From contig NZ_FNGV01000001.1 in NCBI RefSeq assembly GCF_900103215.1, forward strand, positions 124,001 to 188,000: 64,000 nucleotides of DNA, read 5' to 3'. Made by a program: the position numbers and the translations under genes. Below the pieces are notes generated by a model. The model was not told the DNA's origin. It worked only from the letters and a program-made list of their open reading frames with translations, and did not search any database. This document shows positions 18,509 to 26,235 of the stretch, one piece after another (within the stretch, counting starts at the first letter, position 1; every line of letters starts with the position of its first letter). The stretch is from Kriegella aquimaris. Lineage in GTDB: Bacteria; Bacteroidota; Bacteroidia; Flavobacteriales; Flavobacteriaceae.

Positions 18509-19042
18509 CTAGTTGGAGGCTTCCAGGGTGAACTGTAGCGTAACGATCACCTTATTATCGGTGCGTTCCTTTTTAATATCAATATTAAAGTCAGACGAAA
18601 ATAGGGTAGTGGTACCTACCAATGTATTCCCCTCTTTTTTAAAGTCGATCGTTATCGATTTTGATATATCCTTGATGGTCAACATACCTTTTACAGTGAA
18701 GGCTTCCCCCGTACCCGAAACGGAAGTACTTTTGAATGTTATTTTCGGATAGTTGTCCGCATCAAAATACTTTTTTCCCTTTAATGACCAATCCCTTAAA
18801 AAATTTCCGGTCTTTAACGAAGAAACGGCGACCGAACCTTCTAAAGAAGCCCTTTCGATATGATCAAAATCTAGGGAAGTGTTGGCGCTGAATTCAGCAA
18901 TACTGCCCTGTACATCTTTTGATACGAAGGAAAATGTAATCTCGGCCGATGAAATTACCACAGGTTTTTGCGCAAGTGTAATTATGGGCGTAAGACCTAT
19001 GCACAAAAAGAGTAAACTAAACAGGGATGCCATTTTAAACAT
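18509..19042 (-). CDS. YceI-family periplasmic lipid-binding protein
   Basis: 177 residues with a signal peptide (FSLLFLCIGLTPIITLAQ). The mature part shows the YceI lipocalin-like pattern: ISSAEITFSFVSKDVQGSI, a central strand with FLRDWSLKGKKYFDADNYPKI split by turns, and TVKGMLTIKDISKSI. YceI proteins bind polyisoprenoid lipids in an extended beta-barrel. Stands alone, reading left. Confidence 0.92.
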   Translation of the reverse strand: MFKMASLFSLLFLCIGLTPIITLAQKPVVISSAEITFSFVSKDVQGSIAEFSANTSLDFDHIERASLEGSVAVSSLKTGNFLRDWSLKGKKYFDADNYPKITFKSTSVSGTGEAFTVKGMLTIKDISKSITIDFKKEGNTLVGTTTLFSSDFNIDIKKERTDNKVIVTLQFTLEASN

Positions 19043-19176
19043 GATGCGATAATTTAATACAAAGTTTACAGCGACTTAATAGCCAATCGGTGTAGTCTTC
19101 GGATAAACAAAGGTAGGAACCGAGCCTAAAAAAGCAAAATTTGCTATATTTATCGGGAGCGCACAAATGAGAACGG

Positions 19177-19527
19177 ATGAAAAAATGGAATTTTTTGGTA
19201 TTTATACCACTACTATGGTGTTTTTTGATGACATCGAACCTAAAGGCGCAAGCGCAATCTGCTACGCCAAAAAAGGACGTTTCGGTTCAAAAACATACCC
19301 TTATGGAGCGCTTTGAACCTGATCTGATGGTTCCGTTAGAAGAGCGTATAGCCCTTAAGAAACAGCGTATTGCCGATGCGCAACGTACCCGGGCGTTATT
19401 GGATACACTTGATATTTCGGAACGAAAGCGACAAAAATTATTGAACGACCTTAAAGAAAGTCCGTTTTCAAATCGATTGTCCAAGACCATAGCCGATTCA
19501 AAGTTCGAGGATGCGGAGAACGATTAA
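19177..19527 (+). CDS. Small secreted helical protein, unknown function
   Basis: 116 residues with a signal peptide ending near SNLKAQAQS. The mature part is highly charged and helical (LEERIALKKQRIADAQ, ISERKRQKLLNDLK) with no Cys. I do not recognise a family. It converges on the hibernation factor gene. Confidence 0.65.
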   Translation: MKKWNFLVFIPLLWCFLMTSNLKAQAQSATPKKDVSVQKHTLMERFEPDLMVPLEERIALKKQRIADAQRTRALLDTLDISERKRQKLLNDLKESPFSNRLSKTIADSKFEDAEND

Positions 19528-19595
19528 CGCTAGCTTCCACATCCTCGATTCAGGCATTTTTCCTACAAATTATTGCCGGACCATGACCCGCGAAC

Positions 19596-19898
19596 TTAAT
19601 GCGATTTCATTTTCGCCTTTCGTTTTTCCAATTGTCTTTCCAAATCACCCACAGACTCGGCGATTGAAGCCTCAAACGAGCCATGACTCGATTCGGCGAA
19701 AAGCCGGGGACCGGGAGCACTGAGTCTAATGTTACAGATTTTACCTTTTTCGGGTGATGATGTCTTTTCCGTCTTAAAAAAAACATCGGCCCGAACAATA
19801 AAATCATATTTGTCGAGCAATTTGTTAATCTTCTTAATGGCCAAAGCCTCAAGGCGTTGGCTTGCATTTACATCGTCGTATTCAAAGTTAACATCCAT
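19596..19898 (-). CDS. Ribosome hibernation promoting factor family (HPF/RaiA, short)
   Basis: 100 residues of the short HPF type: start MDVNFEYDDVNASQRLEAL, then KINKLLDKYDFIVRADVFFK and NIRLSAPGPRLFAESSHGS, with ESVGDLERQLEKRKAK as the last helix. Such proteins bind the 30S decoding centre in stationary phase to form inactive 100S or 70S ribosomes. No C-terminal dimerisation domain is present. Confidence 0.92.
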   Translation of the reverse strand: MDVNFEYDDVNASQRLEALAIKKINKLLDKYDFIVRADVFFKTEKTSSPEKGKICNIRLSAPGPRLFAESSHGSFEASIAESVGDLERQLEKRKAKMKSH

Positions 19899-20101
19899 AT
19901 ATTAATTTTAAAATGAATTTATAAAGGAAGTAAAGTAAAACCAAATTAAAATCAACTTATTTTAACAAAATCTGAAATTTAGGATAAATAAAGGTTAAAG
20001 TCTGATTTTATGTGTGTTAGATCTTGGATTATTGCGTTTTTTTGTGTAAATTATAATAATTTTCTTACAATTTAGATTAGCTACACTTAAATCTATTTAT
20101 A

Positions 20102-20476
20102 ATGGAAACAACTCAACAACTTACCCAAGAACGCAGAAGAGCTGTTTACGATCGGTCGCCCGATACCTCTCGATTTGAAGATCAAAGTGCCTTGGTACTT
20201 CGATTGGAACGCAACGAGAAATACGTAAGACAGCTACGTGACAAGTTAAATTCGTATGTGTGTGAACCGAACACCTATAGTTTGTTCGAACGCCTACAAA
20301 CGCTTAAAAATGGCCTTGATTCGTTTAGTAGGAATAATCACGAGATTATTGCTGCGATTCGGGATCATCGAAAAACCGTGGAAGATTATGTTGATAAGGT
20401 CAAGCAACAGTTTTCCGAATTCAACGAATTGCGAAAAGATGTCGACGAATATGTCGATGTCGCCCGTAATTATTAG
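20102..20476 (+). CDS. Coiled-coil protein, unknown function
   Basis: 124 residues, strongly helical and charged, with heptad-like stretches (VLRLERNEKYVRQLRDKL, LFERLQTLKNGLDSF, VKQQFSEFNELRKDVDEYVDV). No signal peptide, no recognised domain. The 200 bases upstream are AT-rich and must hold its promoter. A 13-bp inverted repeat about 90 bases downstream may end its transcript. Confidence 0.65.
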   Translation: METTQQLTQERRRAVYDRSPDTSRFEDQSALVLRLERNEKYVRQLRDKLNSYVCEPNTYSLFERLQTLKNGLDSFSRNNHEIIAAIRDHRKTVEDYVDKVKQQFSEFNELRKDVDEYVDVARNY

Positions 20477-20567
20477 CCAAGCTATGTGTAGCACTGGTCA
20501 TGCGCAGATAGGTTGGTGATCGTTTTCAAACAAATAGGGTGGAAGCGGTGCTCTAAGAAAAGCACTT

Positions 20568-20627
20568 ACTTTTGGCCATATTTCGTGAATTAGCCTTCTG
20601 GTTTTTATACGACGTATGGCCAAAAGT
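20568..20627. repeat. Perfect 13-bp inverted repeat
   Basis: ACTTTTGGCCATA at 20568-20580 is repeated inverted as TATGGCCAAAAGT at 20615-20627, with 34 bases between, followed by a short T-rich stretch. It may be a long-loop terminator for the coiled-coil gene or the trace of a small inserted element at the left edge of the accessory region. Confidence 0.7.
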
Positions 20628-20724
20628 ATTTTTATAGGTTTCCTCAAGTCCGATTTTTAGAGATGTTTTTTATACTTCTTCCAACAAGGAATCCCTGCTG
20701 CTTTCTTTCCCTTTCAGAATTTTA

Positions 20725-20757
20725 TTGTAACTTTTTTGCTGCAAACAATTACGTTTG
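20725..20757 (+). promoter_or_regulatory. Candidate promoter of TIR gene
   Basis: TTG at 20725-20727, spacer of 22 and TACGTTTG at 20750-20757 match the Bacteroidota consensus, though the spacer is 3 longer than ideal. The start codon is 53 bases downstream of the -7 element. Confidence 0.45.
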
Positions 20758-20810
20758 CCGTATCAAAACTTCCCCCTTGATATTTCACTCCATTAAATCT
20801 AGCATGCTGC

Positions 20811-22421
20811 ATGGGTAAAAAGAGCATAGTTATCAGTTATTCCCGTAGTGACCTGGCCTTTGTTTCGCAGCTGGCCGATGCCCTTAGAAGGGAAGGGCAT
20901 ATCGTGTGGTTCAATAGTCCTCTTCAATCCGGCACAGAAGGAGAAAATACCAAAGCGCGGCAAATAGGTAAAGGCGACATATTGATTGTAGTGCTTTCCG
21001 ATACTTCCGTTGGTTCATCTGAAGTAATGGAAGAAGTCGCTTTGGCGATAAGGCTAGAAAAAATGATACTTCCGATACGCATAGCGAATTGTGAGCTGCC
21101 CGAACAACTTGCACACCTTCAAGTTTGGGATTTTAGGAATAGTGCCCATTGGAGCTTGGACATCGAACAATTACTATCGAGTTTTAATCTAAAGCGTAAT
21201 GTTGACCATGATAGGCCAGTTTCGGTGACCGCTCCACGACCTAAGGCTACAAAGAAAAGTAAATTGCCAAAGGCAAAACGCTCGGTAACCGATGTAATTG
21301 GCGGCTTGTTCGGTAAGTTTCGGGGAATTATAGGAAAGGGTACGGTCGGTGAGGCCAGTAGTTCAGAAACGGTGTTCGAAGAGGGAAAAGTACAGCCCGG
21401 GTTGGGCGAACGTGCCGGAGTGGAATTTGAGGGTCTCGAGGAAACGGGAGTATCGGGTGGCATTGTGGGCGGACAGGATAATGCTACAAGCTCGAAAATG
21501 CCGAACAAGGGGGTATTGGCGCATAGTATTCCTACGAAAATGCAATTGCAGAATACCCATCGCTGTATTATTCGGATCGGTTTTGATGAAGTTACCATTA
21601 TCAAAGATTTTCCCGAACGAAATCGGGAGGTAGTGGTCAAAAAAGATATTCGGGTGTCGGATGTTATGGAGGTGGAGTTTTTGCCCAATCCGCATTTTGA
21701 GATTACCGCCTTGAACAATATCAAACAGCCTGTCGACGCGTATGAATATACGGAGTGGAATTTTGACGTTATGCCGAAAACGATGGGGGAATTTCCGTTG
21801 ACCTTTAAAATATCGATTTTTCTTCCGAACGGCTCCAAGGAGATGATTTTACGGGAAACGGTGTCGGTAATTACCCAAGCGGTGCCGTCGGGAGAGGTCT
21901 TTATTCCGTCGGAATTGATGACTTTGGGCGAATACTATAAGACGCTAAATAAAAAGCTCAAAATCGTTACCTTATTTTTGGCATCTTCTTCGGAACTGGC
22001 CGATGATCGAAGGGCCTTTGAGATATTGATAGGGCGAAAGAACAAGAATTTGATCAAGGAAAACTACTATTTGGAGCTGATCATTTGGGAAGATTTTATG
22101 GATGCCATGTCCGCCAGCCGATTACAGGACGAATACAACAAGGCGATAGCCGGATGCGATGTTTTTATCAGCCTATTCTATACCAAGGCGGGGAAATATA
22201 CCGAAGAGGAATTTTTAAAGGCCCTCGATGCCTTTAAAATGAACAAACGGCCATTGATCTATACCTATTTTAAGGACACGGACGTAAAAGAGGCGAGCCT
22301 AATCGATTTTCAACAACGGCTTAGTGACTTGGGACATTTTTATACCCGGTTTAAAGACGCCGATGATTTGAATTATAAGTTCGGGGAGCAGATAGAGAAA
22401 TTTCTATCGTTGATCAAATAA
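20811..22421 (+). CDS. TIR-domain fusion protein with C-terminal DUF4062-like domain
   Basis: 536 residues in three parts. Residues 1-115 are a TIR domain (KSIVISYSRSDLAFVSQLA, then ILIVVLSDTSVGSSEVMEEV, with a Glu in the position of the NADase catalytic Glu). A low-complexity linker with basic and Gly/Glu-rich parts spans about 130-240. Residues about 245-365 look like a beta-sandwich (EVTIIKDFPERNR, EFPLTFKISIFLPNG). Residues about 375-536 (LFLASSSELADDRRAFE, YLELIIWEDF, CDVFISLFYTKAGKYTEEEF) form a second TIR-like/DUF4062-like Rossmann domain. Such architectures occur in bacterial conflict and NAD-depleting immunity proteins. No partner gene is coupled to it. Function is inferred. Confidence 0.78.
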   Translation: MGKKSIVISYSRSDLAFVSQLADALRREGHIVWFNSPLQSGTEGENTKARQIGKGDILIVVLSDTSVGSSEVMEEVALAIRLEKMILPIRIANCELPEQLAHLQVWDFRNSAHWSLDIEQLLSSFNLKRNVDHDRPVSVTAPRPKATKKSKLPKAKRSVTDVIGGLFGKFRGIIGKGTVGEASSSETVFEEGKVQPGLGERAGVEFEGLEETGVSGGIVGGQDNATSSKMPNKGVLAHSIPTKMQLQNTHRCIIRIGFDEVTIIKDFPERNREVVVKKDIRVSDVMEVEFLPNPHFEITALNNIKQPVDAYEYTEWNFDVMPKTMGEFPLTFKISIFLPNGSKEMILRETVSVITQAVPSGEVFIPSELMTLGEYYKTLNKKLKIVTLFLASSSELADDRRAFEILIGRKNKNLIKENYYLELIIWEDFMDAMSASRLQDEYNKAIAGCDVFISLFYTKAGKYTEEEFLKALDAFKMNKRPLIYTYFKDTDVKEASLIDFQQRLSDLGHFYTRFKDADDLNYKFGEQIEKFLSLIK

Positions 22422-22478
22422 ACTTTCGTAAAAAGAAGAATTAGCGAAGACTGATTCAGCAGGTAGGAGTGCCCTCTC

Positions 22479-22510
<32 letters not shown>

Positions 22511-22549
22511 TACAAATATGTCTATAGCGTAAAACGGCGTATGCTTGCA

Positions 22550-22611
22550 TTTTACATAATTGCAGATATAGCAACACGCCAGTGTTCTATATCGTCAGCC
22601 ATTATGTAAAA
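22550..22611. repeat. Nested stem-loop S1 in repeat copy 1
   Basis: Outer arms TTTTACATAAT (22550-22560) and ATTATGTAAAA (22601-22611) pair perfectly. Inside, GATATAGCAACAC (22565-22577) pairs with GTGTTCTATATC (22582-22593) with one unpaired C. An outermost pair GTAAAACGGC (22529) with a degenerate partner at 22612-22621 can extend it. Confidence 0.8.
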
Positions 22612-22687
22612 GCCATTTCACTGGAATGCATCTTACTATTCTTACTAATTTTCAACCAGCATTAGGCAGCCGCATCGTCTCGCCGCC

Positions 22688-22718
22688 AAATAAAATCAGC
22701 CACTGGCTAATCTTATTT
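22688..22718. repeat. Hairpin with 15-bp arms in repeat copy 1
   Basis: AAATAAAATCAGCCA, one C, then TGGCTAATCTTATTT: 13 of 15 positions pair. The same hairpin is identical in copy 2 at 26428-26458. Confidence 0.85.
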
Positions 22719-22812
22719 GTCACGGGTTATGTAAAATAGCCGCTACCAAGCGCTCGATTGTTTATTAAAATCAAATTGCTTTCCCAGCCGCATCGTCTCG
22801 CATGAAAAACCA

Positions 22813-22829
22813 AAAGTCTAGTAGACTTT
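22813..22829. repeat. Perfect 17-base palindrome in repeat copy 1
   Basis: AAAGTCTA, G, TAGACTTT. The identical palindrome is at 26553-26569, and a diverged relative lies at about 26172-26188 just left of copy 2. Confidence 0.85.
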
Positions 22830-23383
22830 CGCTTTTTACATCGTATTTTAAACACAATTTGCCAGCGCTTGCCAACGCCATATAAAAGCTAGCCTTAGAT
22901 TCATTTAAAATTTGAGTATTCGAAGAAATGTGTGCAAAATTTTTTTCTACGACATTCTCGTCAGCTTGCCGCAACAGCTAAAATTTTCTCTGCGAGCAAA
23001 ATTCTTAGCCCTTGCTAACCTCTCGACTTGATTGAAGTTTTTCTTTAGGTGTTTCTAACATTATGTAAAATAGGATTTCAACACCGCGACCAGTAACCGT
23101 TTATTTCTATCTTTTTTTCTTGATAAAAAAAGAAACAAAAAGATACTCATTGATATCTATTGTCTTTTAAAGGTATTCGTTAATCTACGATTTCAAGGCT
23201 AACAGTTAATTTTAGAAACAATGTACGGGTCGGTCGCTAAATTTTAGGATTTATTGTAACCCTTAAGACTGCTTAAGGTCATACAACCAATATTGCCAGT
23301 CAATAAGTATTGTAAACAGCCCCCTAAAATTCTTAACGCGCCCCTCCCCTATTGTTTTGCCAAAATTTTCTTAGGCCTTTAAT

Positions 23384-25021
23384 CTACTCTGGCAATTTCA
23401 CTTTTATCCTGTATTTTTCCAAAAGATTAGTAAACTTTTCATCTTCAAATAGAGGTCTGTATATATTGGTAGAGTGTGATAACACTTCTTGAAAATATTT
23501 ACTATCCATGCCAAAAACTAATGCAAGCTGAAAATTTTTGTAAAACTCTTTATAATCACCTTTAGCTAAGTATAATTCAGCCAAAGTACCAGTTGAGTCT
23601 ATACTATTAGGTTTAATTTCTAATGCTTTATAAATACTTTTGAAAGCCTTTTCATAATCACCTAAACCTTTATAAACATTAGCTTGTAAATTATATATAT
23701 TATGGTCTTCTGGAGCTAACTCTAATAACTCATTGCTATATTTCAATGCCTTTTCAAATTGTCCTTGGGATATTTTAATTACAGTTAAAACATGTAGTGC
23801 TTCGAAATTATTCGAATGTTTTGCTAAAAGCTTTAAGAGTTTTTTTTCTGCGAGATTGTATTTTTTTAGACTTAGGTAGCAATGAGCTTCAATAACCTTA
23901 TAATTAGGTTCATCTTCATTTAAATTAATAGCTTTTTCTATATACTCTAATGCTTCATGGTATGATTCTAACTCACCGTATGTTATTGATATCATACTAT
24001 GAATTTCATCTGAGTCAGTATTTAGCTCTAAAGCTTCCTTGAGTTTTTTCAATCTAAGAGCATTGTCACGACTATTTAAAGCTTCTTCAATTAGATACTC
24101 GGATTCTCTGAGTTTATTAAACTTATCAATTTGCTTTTGGTCTAAATCACCTGTAGTTAGTTCCTTGAAAAGGGTAAGATAATCTTCTTCAATTGGAACT
24201 ACATTCTTGGTGTTTTTACTTAAATAATTGATTTTGAACTCCTCTTCTACTTCTAAAGCAGGGTCTGAGTGGATTACAAAAAGTTTATCTATTAGTTTTT
24301 CATCTTTATTTATAGTATGAAGGGCCTTTTTTACCATTCTTGTTTCTTTGTATTTCTCTTCAGGATTAGGATAGTATGGTATTCGAGTTAAAACACAATA
24401 TGTTTTAGGTAATTTTCCAGTTAAATTGTTTGAGTCATTTTTCAAACCCTTAATTATTCTTCTACTCCCAATTAAGTTTTCTTTGTTATTTGCCGCTAGA
24501 ATAACTACGGAATCGGATAGTAAAGTCATTGCCATCCCGGAAATATCGGTTATCCCTGTTCTAGAATCTATAAGTAGGAAGTCTGGATTTATTTCATTTT
24601 TTATTTTCTCTTTTAGGTTCAATAGTAACTCAACTCCTAAATTATTTTTGGAATAAAAAAGCTCTTTCCAACTAATCGAAGATAGTTTTTTCCAATATGC
24701 ATTGGTATTCAAATTTCCTGCTGGAAAAAAATAAATTGCACCACTCAAAGTACTATCATAGTGAATTTTCAAAAGATAAGAATCAAACGTATCTGGCAAA
24801 AAACCATCATTTTGAAAATCAGAAATATATTCAACTACACCTTTTTTTAATTCGGATGATTCAATATAATCACTAAACTTCAAATGTAATCCTGGAGCTT
24901 CTAAATCAAAATCTACTAAACATACTTTTTTTCCCAAATCAGCCAATCGCATGGCAATATTGGATAGAGTAAGAGACCTTCCAACGCCACCCTTGTAAGA
25001 ATAAAAAGTTATAGTTTTCAT
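23384..25021 (-). CDS. KGGVGR-variant ParA/MinD-like ATPase with TPR array
   Basis: 545 residues from the ATG at 25021; a TTG four codons upstream is less likely. Residues 1-270 are a SIMIBI-class ATPase with the deviant Walker A KGGVGRS in place of KGGxGKT, a switch Asp in VCLVDFDLEAPG, and LLIDSRTGITDISG. Residues about 300-520 are helical repeats of TPR type (EIHSMISITYGELESYHEALEY split over turns; GDYEKAFKSIYKALEI; KGDYKEFYKNFQLAL). KGGVGR-variant ATPases are known from bacterial conflict systems. It ends a three-gene operon and is visibly more AT-rich than the polyketide region. Confidence 0.88.
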   Translation of the reverse strand: MKTITFYSYKGGVGRSLTLSNIAMRLADLGKKVCLVDFDLEAPGLHLKFSDYIESSELKKGVVEYISDFQNDGFLPDTFDSYLLKIHYDSTLSGAIYFFPAGNLNTNAYWKKLSSISWKELFYSKNNLGVELLLNLKEKIKNEINPDFLLIDSRTGITDISGMAMTLLSDSVVILAANNKENLIGSRRIIKGLKNDSNNLTGKLPKTYCVLTRIPYYPNPEEKYKETRMVKKALHTINKDEKLIDKLFVIHSDPALEVEEEFKINYLSKNTKNVVPIEEDYLTLFKELTTGDLDQKQIDKFNKLRESEYLIEEALNSRDNALRLKKLKEALELNTDSDEIHSMISITYGELESYHEALEYIEKAINLNEDEPNYKVIEAHCYLSLKKYNLAEKKLLKLLAKHSNNFEALHVLTVIKISQGQFEKALKYSNELLELAPEDHNIYNLQANVYKGLGDYEKAFKSIYKALEIKPNSIDSTGTLAELYLAKGDYKEFYKNFQLALVFGMDSKYFQEVLSHSTNIYRPLFEDEKFTNLLEKYRIKVKLPE

Positions 25022-25026
25022 ATTAT

Positions 25027-25557
25027 TTAACAAATTTCAAATGGGACATGCTTATCTCTAATAATTCTTCCTATTCCTTCCGTATCAACGTTTGGTGGTA
25101 GTGAAAATTTAAAACTGGACCTTTCAATTTTTCTGTTTGAAAGACTAAGAACAGTTTCACCTCCAATTTCTAATATTTTTATTATCTCTAGTAATCGATT
25201 TAAACTAGTTTTAGTGTAATTCTCGGATTCGTATTTTTGGATTTGCTGTGCTTTAATTCCAAGTAAATCTGCAAGTTTTTCGTGATTATATCCTCTGGCT
25301 ATTCTTGCATTGATTAACCCTGTGCTAATGTCATTAATATCAATAACGATTTTTTTTACTTCACCAGATTTTAATTTTTCATATTCCAGGACTTCTTCTT
25401 CCAATTCTTGAATTTGACTTTCAATAGAATCATACTGAGCCTTAATTAATAAAGGATGAATATCAGTAACATTACTTTTTTTTAATAATACTAATGCATC
25501 TTTGAACTTTTTTAGTTCATTTTTGGTAATGCGATATTGTTTTTCGTTTTTTATCAT
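25027..25557 (-). CDS. XRE-family transcriptional regulator with coiled coil
   Basis: 176 residues. Residues about 1-70 form a charged coiled coil (YDSIESQIQELEEEVLEYEK). A helix-turn-helix of XRE/Cro type follows at about 78-140 (LINARIARGYNHEKLADLLG, KAQQIQKYESENYTKTSLN, the QQ.QKYE pattern typical of the recognition helix). Its start overlaps the upstream gene's stop by 4 bases (ATGA). It is the probable ligand of the two palindromic operators at 26001-26047 and so likely represses its own operon. Confidence 0.88.
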   Translation of the reverse strand: MIKNEKQYRITKNELKKFKDALVLLKKSNVTDIHPLLIKAQYDSIESQIQELEEEVLEYEKLKSGEVKKIVIDINDISTGLINARIARGYNHEKLADLLGIKAQQIQKYESENYTKTSLNRLLEIIKILEIGGETVLSLSNRKIERSSFKFSLPPNVDTEGIGRIIRDKHVPFEIC

Positions 25558-25988
25558 AATTCTTGAAGTTTGATTCCAACTATCCCTTTTTTCTCATCAT
25601 CTTTAGTCTTTTGGAAAAAATCTAAGTATCTAGTATTAGGGGGCATTGCAATTTCACTACTTGGAAAAAATTCACAACCATATTTCATTTTCTGTAAGGC
25701 TCTTCTATTGCTAAAAATTAGAAGTATTGGGTCTAATTTGGTCGGGTCTACATTTGAGATATCCCAACAGGCGTCTATATCGCTTGGTTCATTTTTTGAA
25801 GTAACAAAACTTCCATCAATATACATTTTTTCACAGCCAGCAATTTTAAAGCTTTTTAAAGCCAGTTCTAATCCAGCTATTAGTGTTCTTCTCTTTGTTG
25901 AAAAACTTAGCTTTTCCTTAATGTCATCTAAAGTTGCCCAATGAATTCCTTGGGGTAATAATCCATTAGAAGTGAATTCAGGTATCAA
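25554..25988 (-). CDS. DUF6932 nucleotidyltransferase-like protein
   Basis: 144 residues from a TTG at 25988 (Met-IPEFTSNGLLPQGIHW). This start is chosen because family members begin at this motif and because the frame further upstream (to GTG 26096) runs through a perfect promoter and two operator palindromes. The core carries AGCEKMYIDGSFVTSKNEPSD, broken as YIDGSF...DIDACWD, a GS-x(n)-DxD pattern of minimal nucleotidyltransferases. DUF6932 genes are typically next to XRE regulators, as in toxin-antitoxin or MNT-like pairs. First gene of the operon. Catalytic activity is inferred. Confidence 0.78.
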   Translation of the reverse strand: MIPEFTSNGLLPQGIHWATLDDIKEKLSFSTKRRTLIAGLELALKSFKIAGCEKMYIDGSFVTSKNEPSDIDACWDISNVDPTKLDPILLIFSNRRALQKMKYGCEFFPSSEIAMPPNTRYLDFFQKTKDDEKKGIVGIKLQEL

Positions 25989-26000
25989 ACGTCGAATTAG

Positions 26001-26047
26001 TTGTGTTATTATATACACAAATATATAATTGTGTTTTAAATACACAA
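26001..26047 (-). promoter_or_regulatory. Consensus promoter overlapped by two palindromic operators
   Basis: Minus strand: TTG (26047-26045), spacer of exactly 19, TATATTTG (26025-26018), the ideal Bacteroidota promoter. Two palindromes with half-sites TTGTGT and ACACAA cover 26001-26020 and 26029-26047; one covers the -33 box, the other the -7 box and start region. Probable binding sites of the operon's XRE protein for autorepression. Confidence 0.82.
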
Positions 26048-26104
26048 GGTTTTTAGCAAATAATTGGCATTTTTCCCATTCCATACACATTACCACTTCT
26101 CTCC

Positions 26105-26140
26105 TATCGTCGCTTGGGTAAAGAGTATTCCATTACATTT
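26105..26140 (+). pseudogene. Short coding remnant F1
   Basis: Reads YRRLGKEYSITF then stop on the plus strand. 29 of 36 bases match 28458-28493, which reads YRSLGKAYFITF. It lies directly upstream of the promoter of the leftward three-gene operon. Parent gene family is not recognised. Confidence 0.45.
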
Positions 26141-26235
26141 TAAAGAATTTGTTGAAAGAAAAAAATCATAGAAGTTTAGTAGAAACTTTCGCTTTTAACC
26201 AAAGCTCAAGTTACATAACGCAGAACATTATGGTT

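Larger units (their letters stand above)
20477..20810. other. Intergenic with long inverted repeat and TIR-gene promoter
   Basis: This 334-base gap holds no gene. It contains the 13-bp inverted repeat at 20568-20627 and a candidate promoter for the TIR gene at 20725-20757, both listed separately. Confidence 0.6.
22513..22910. repeat. Structured ~400-bp repeat, copy 1
   Basis: Matches 26236-26653 in the same orientation. The core, 22661-22880, differs from 26401-26620 at only six of 220 positions with no net length change. Inside are a 17-bp direct repeat starting CAGCCGCATCG (22667-22683 and 22785-22801), a 15-bp-arm hairpin at 22688-22718, and a 17-base palindrome at 22813-22829. The first ~100 bases are a separate stem-loop whose stem is kept but whose bases differ from copy 2. 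Confidence 0.93.

Noticed and set aside
22550-22611. Integron attC site
   Set aside because: The nested arms with an unpaired base recall attC, but the GTTRRRY and RYYYAAC core boxes are missing and no integron integrase is in the window. Kept only as a comparison.
22771-22974. Minus-strand 67-codon frame in the repeat
   Set aside because: It runs across the structured core, where base pairing explains the conservation, and the matching frame in copy 2 is broken.
23384-25021. Plasmid or chromosome partition ParA
   Set aside because: Walker A is KGGVGR, not KGGxGK, a TPR array is attached, and there is no parB or centromere-like site next to it.
25989-26096. N-terminal extension of the DUF6932 protein
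   Set aside because: The frame is open, but it crosses a perfect promoter and two operator palindromes, and the residues do not look like the family.
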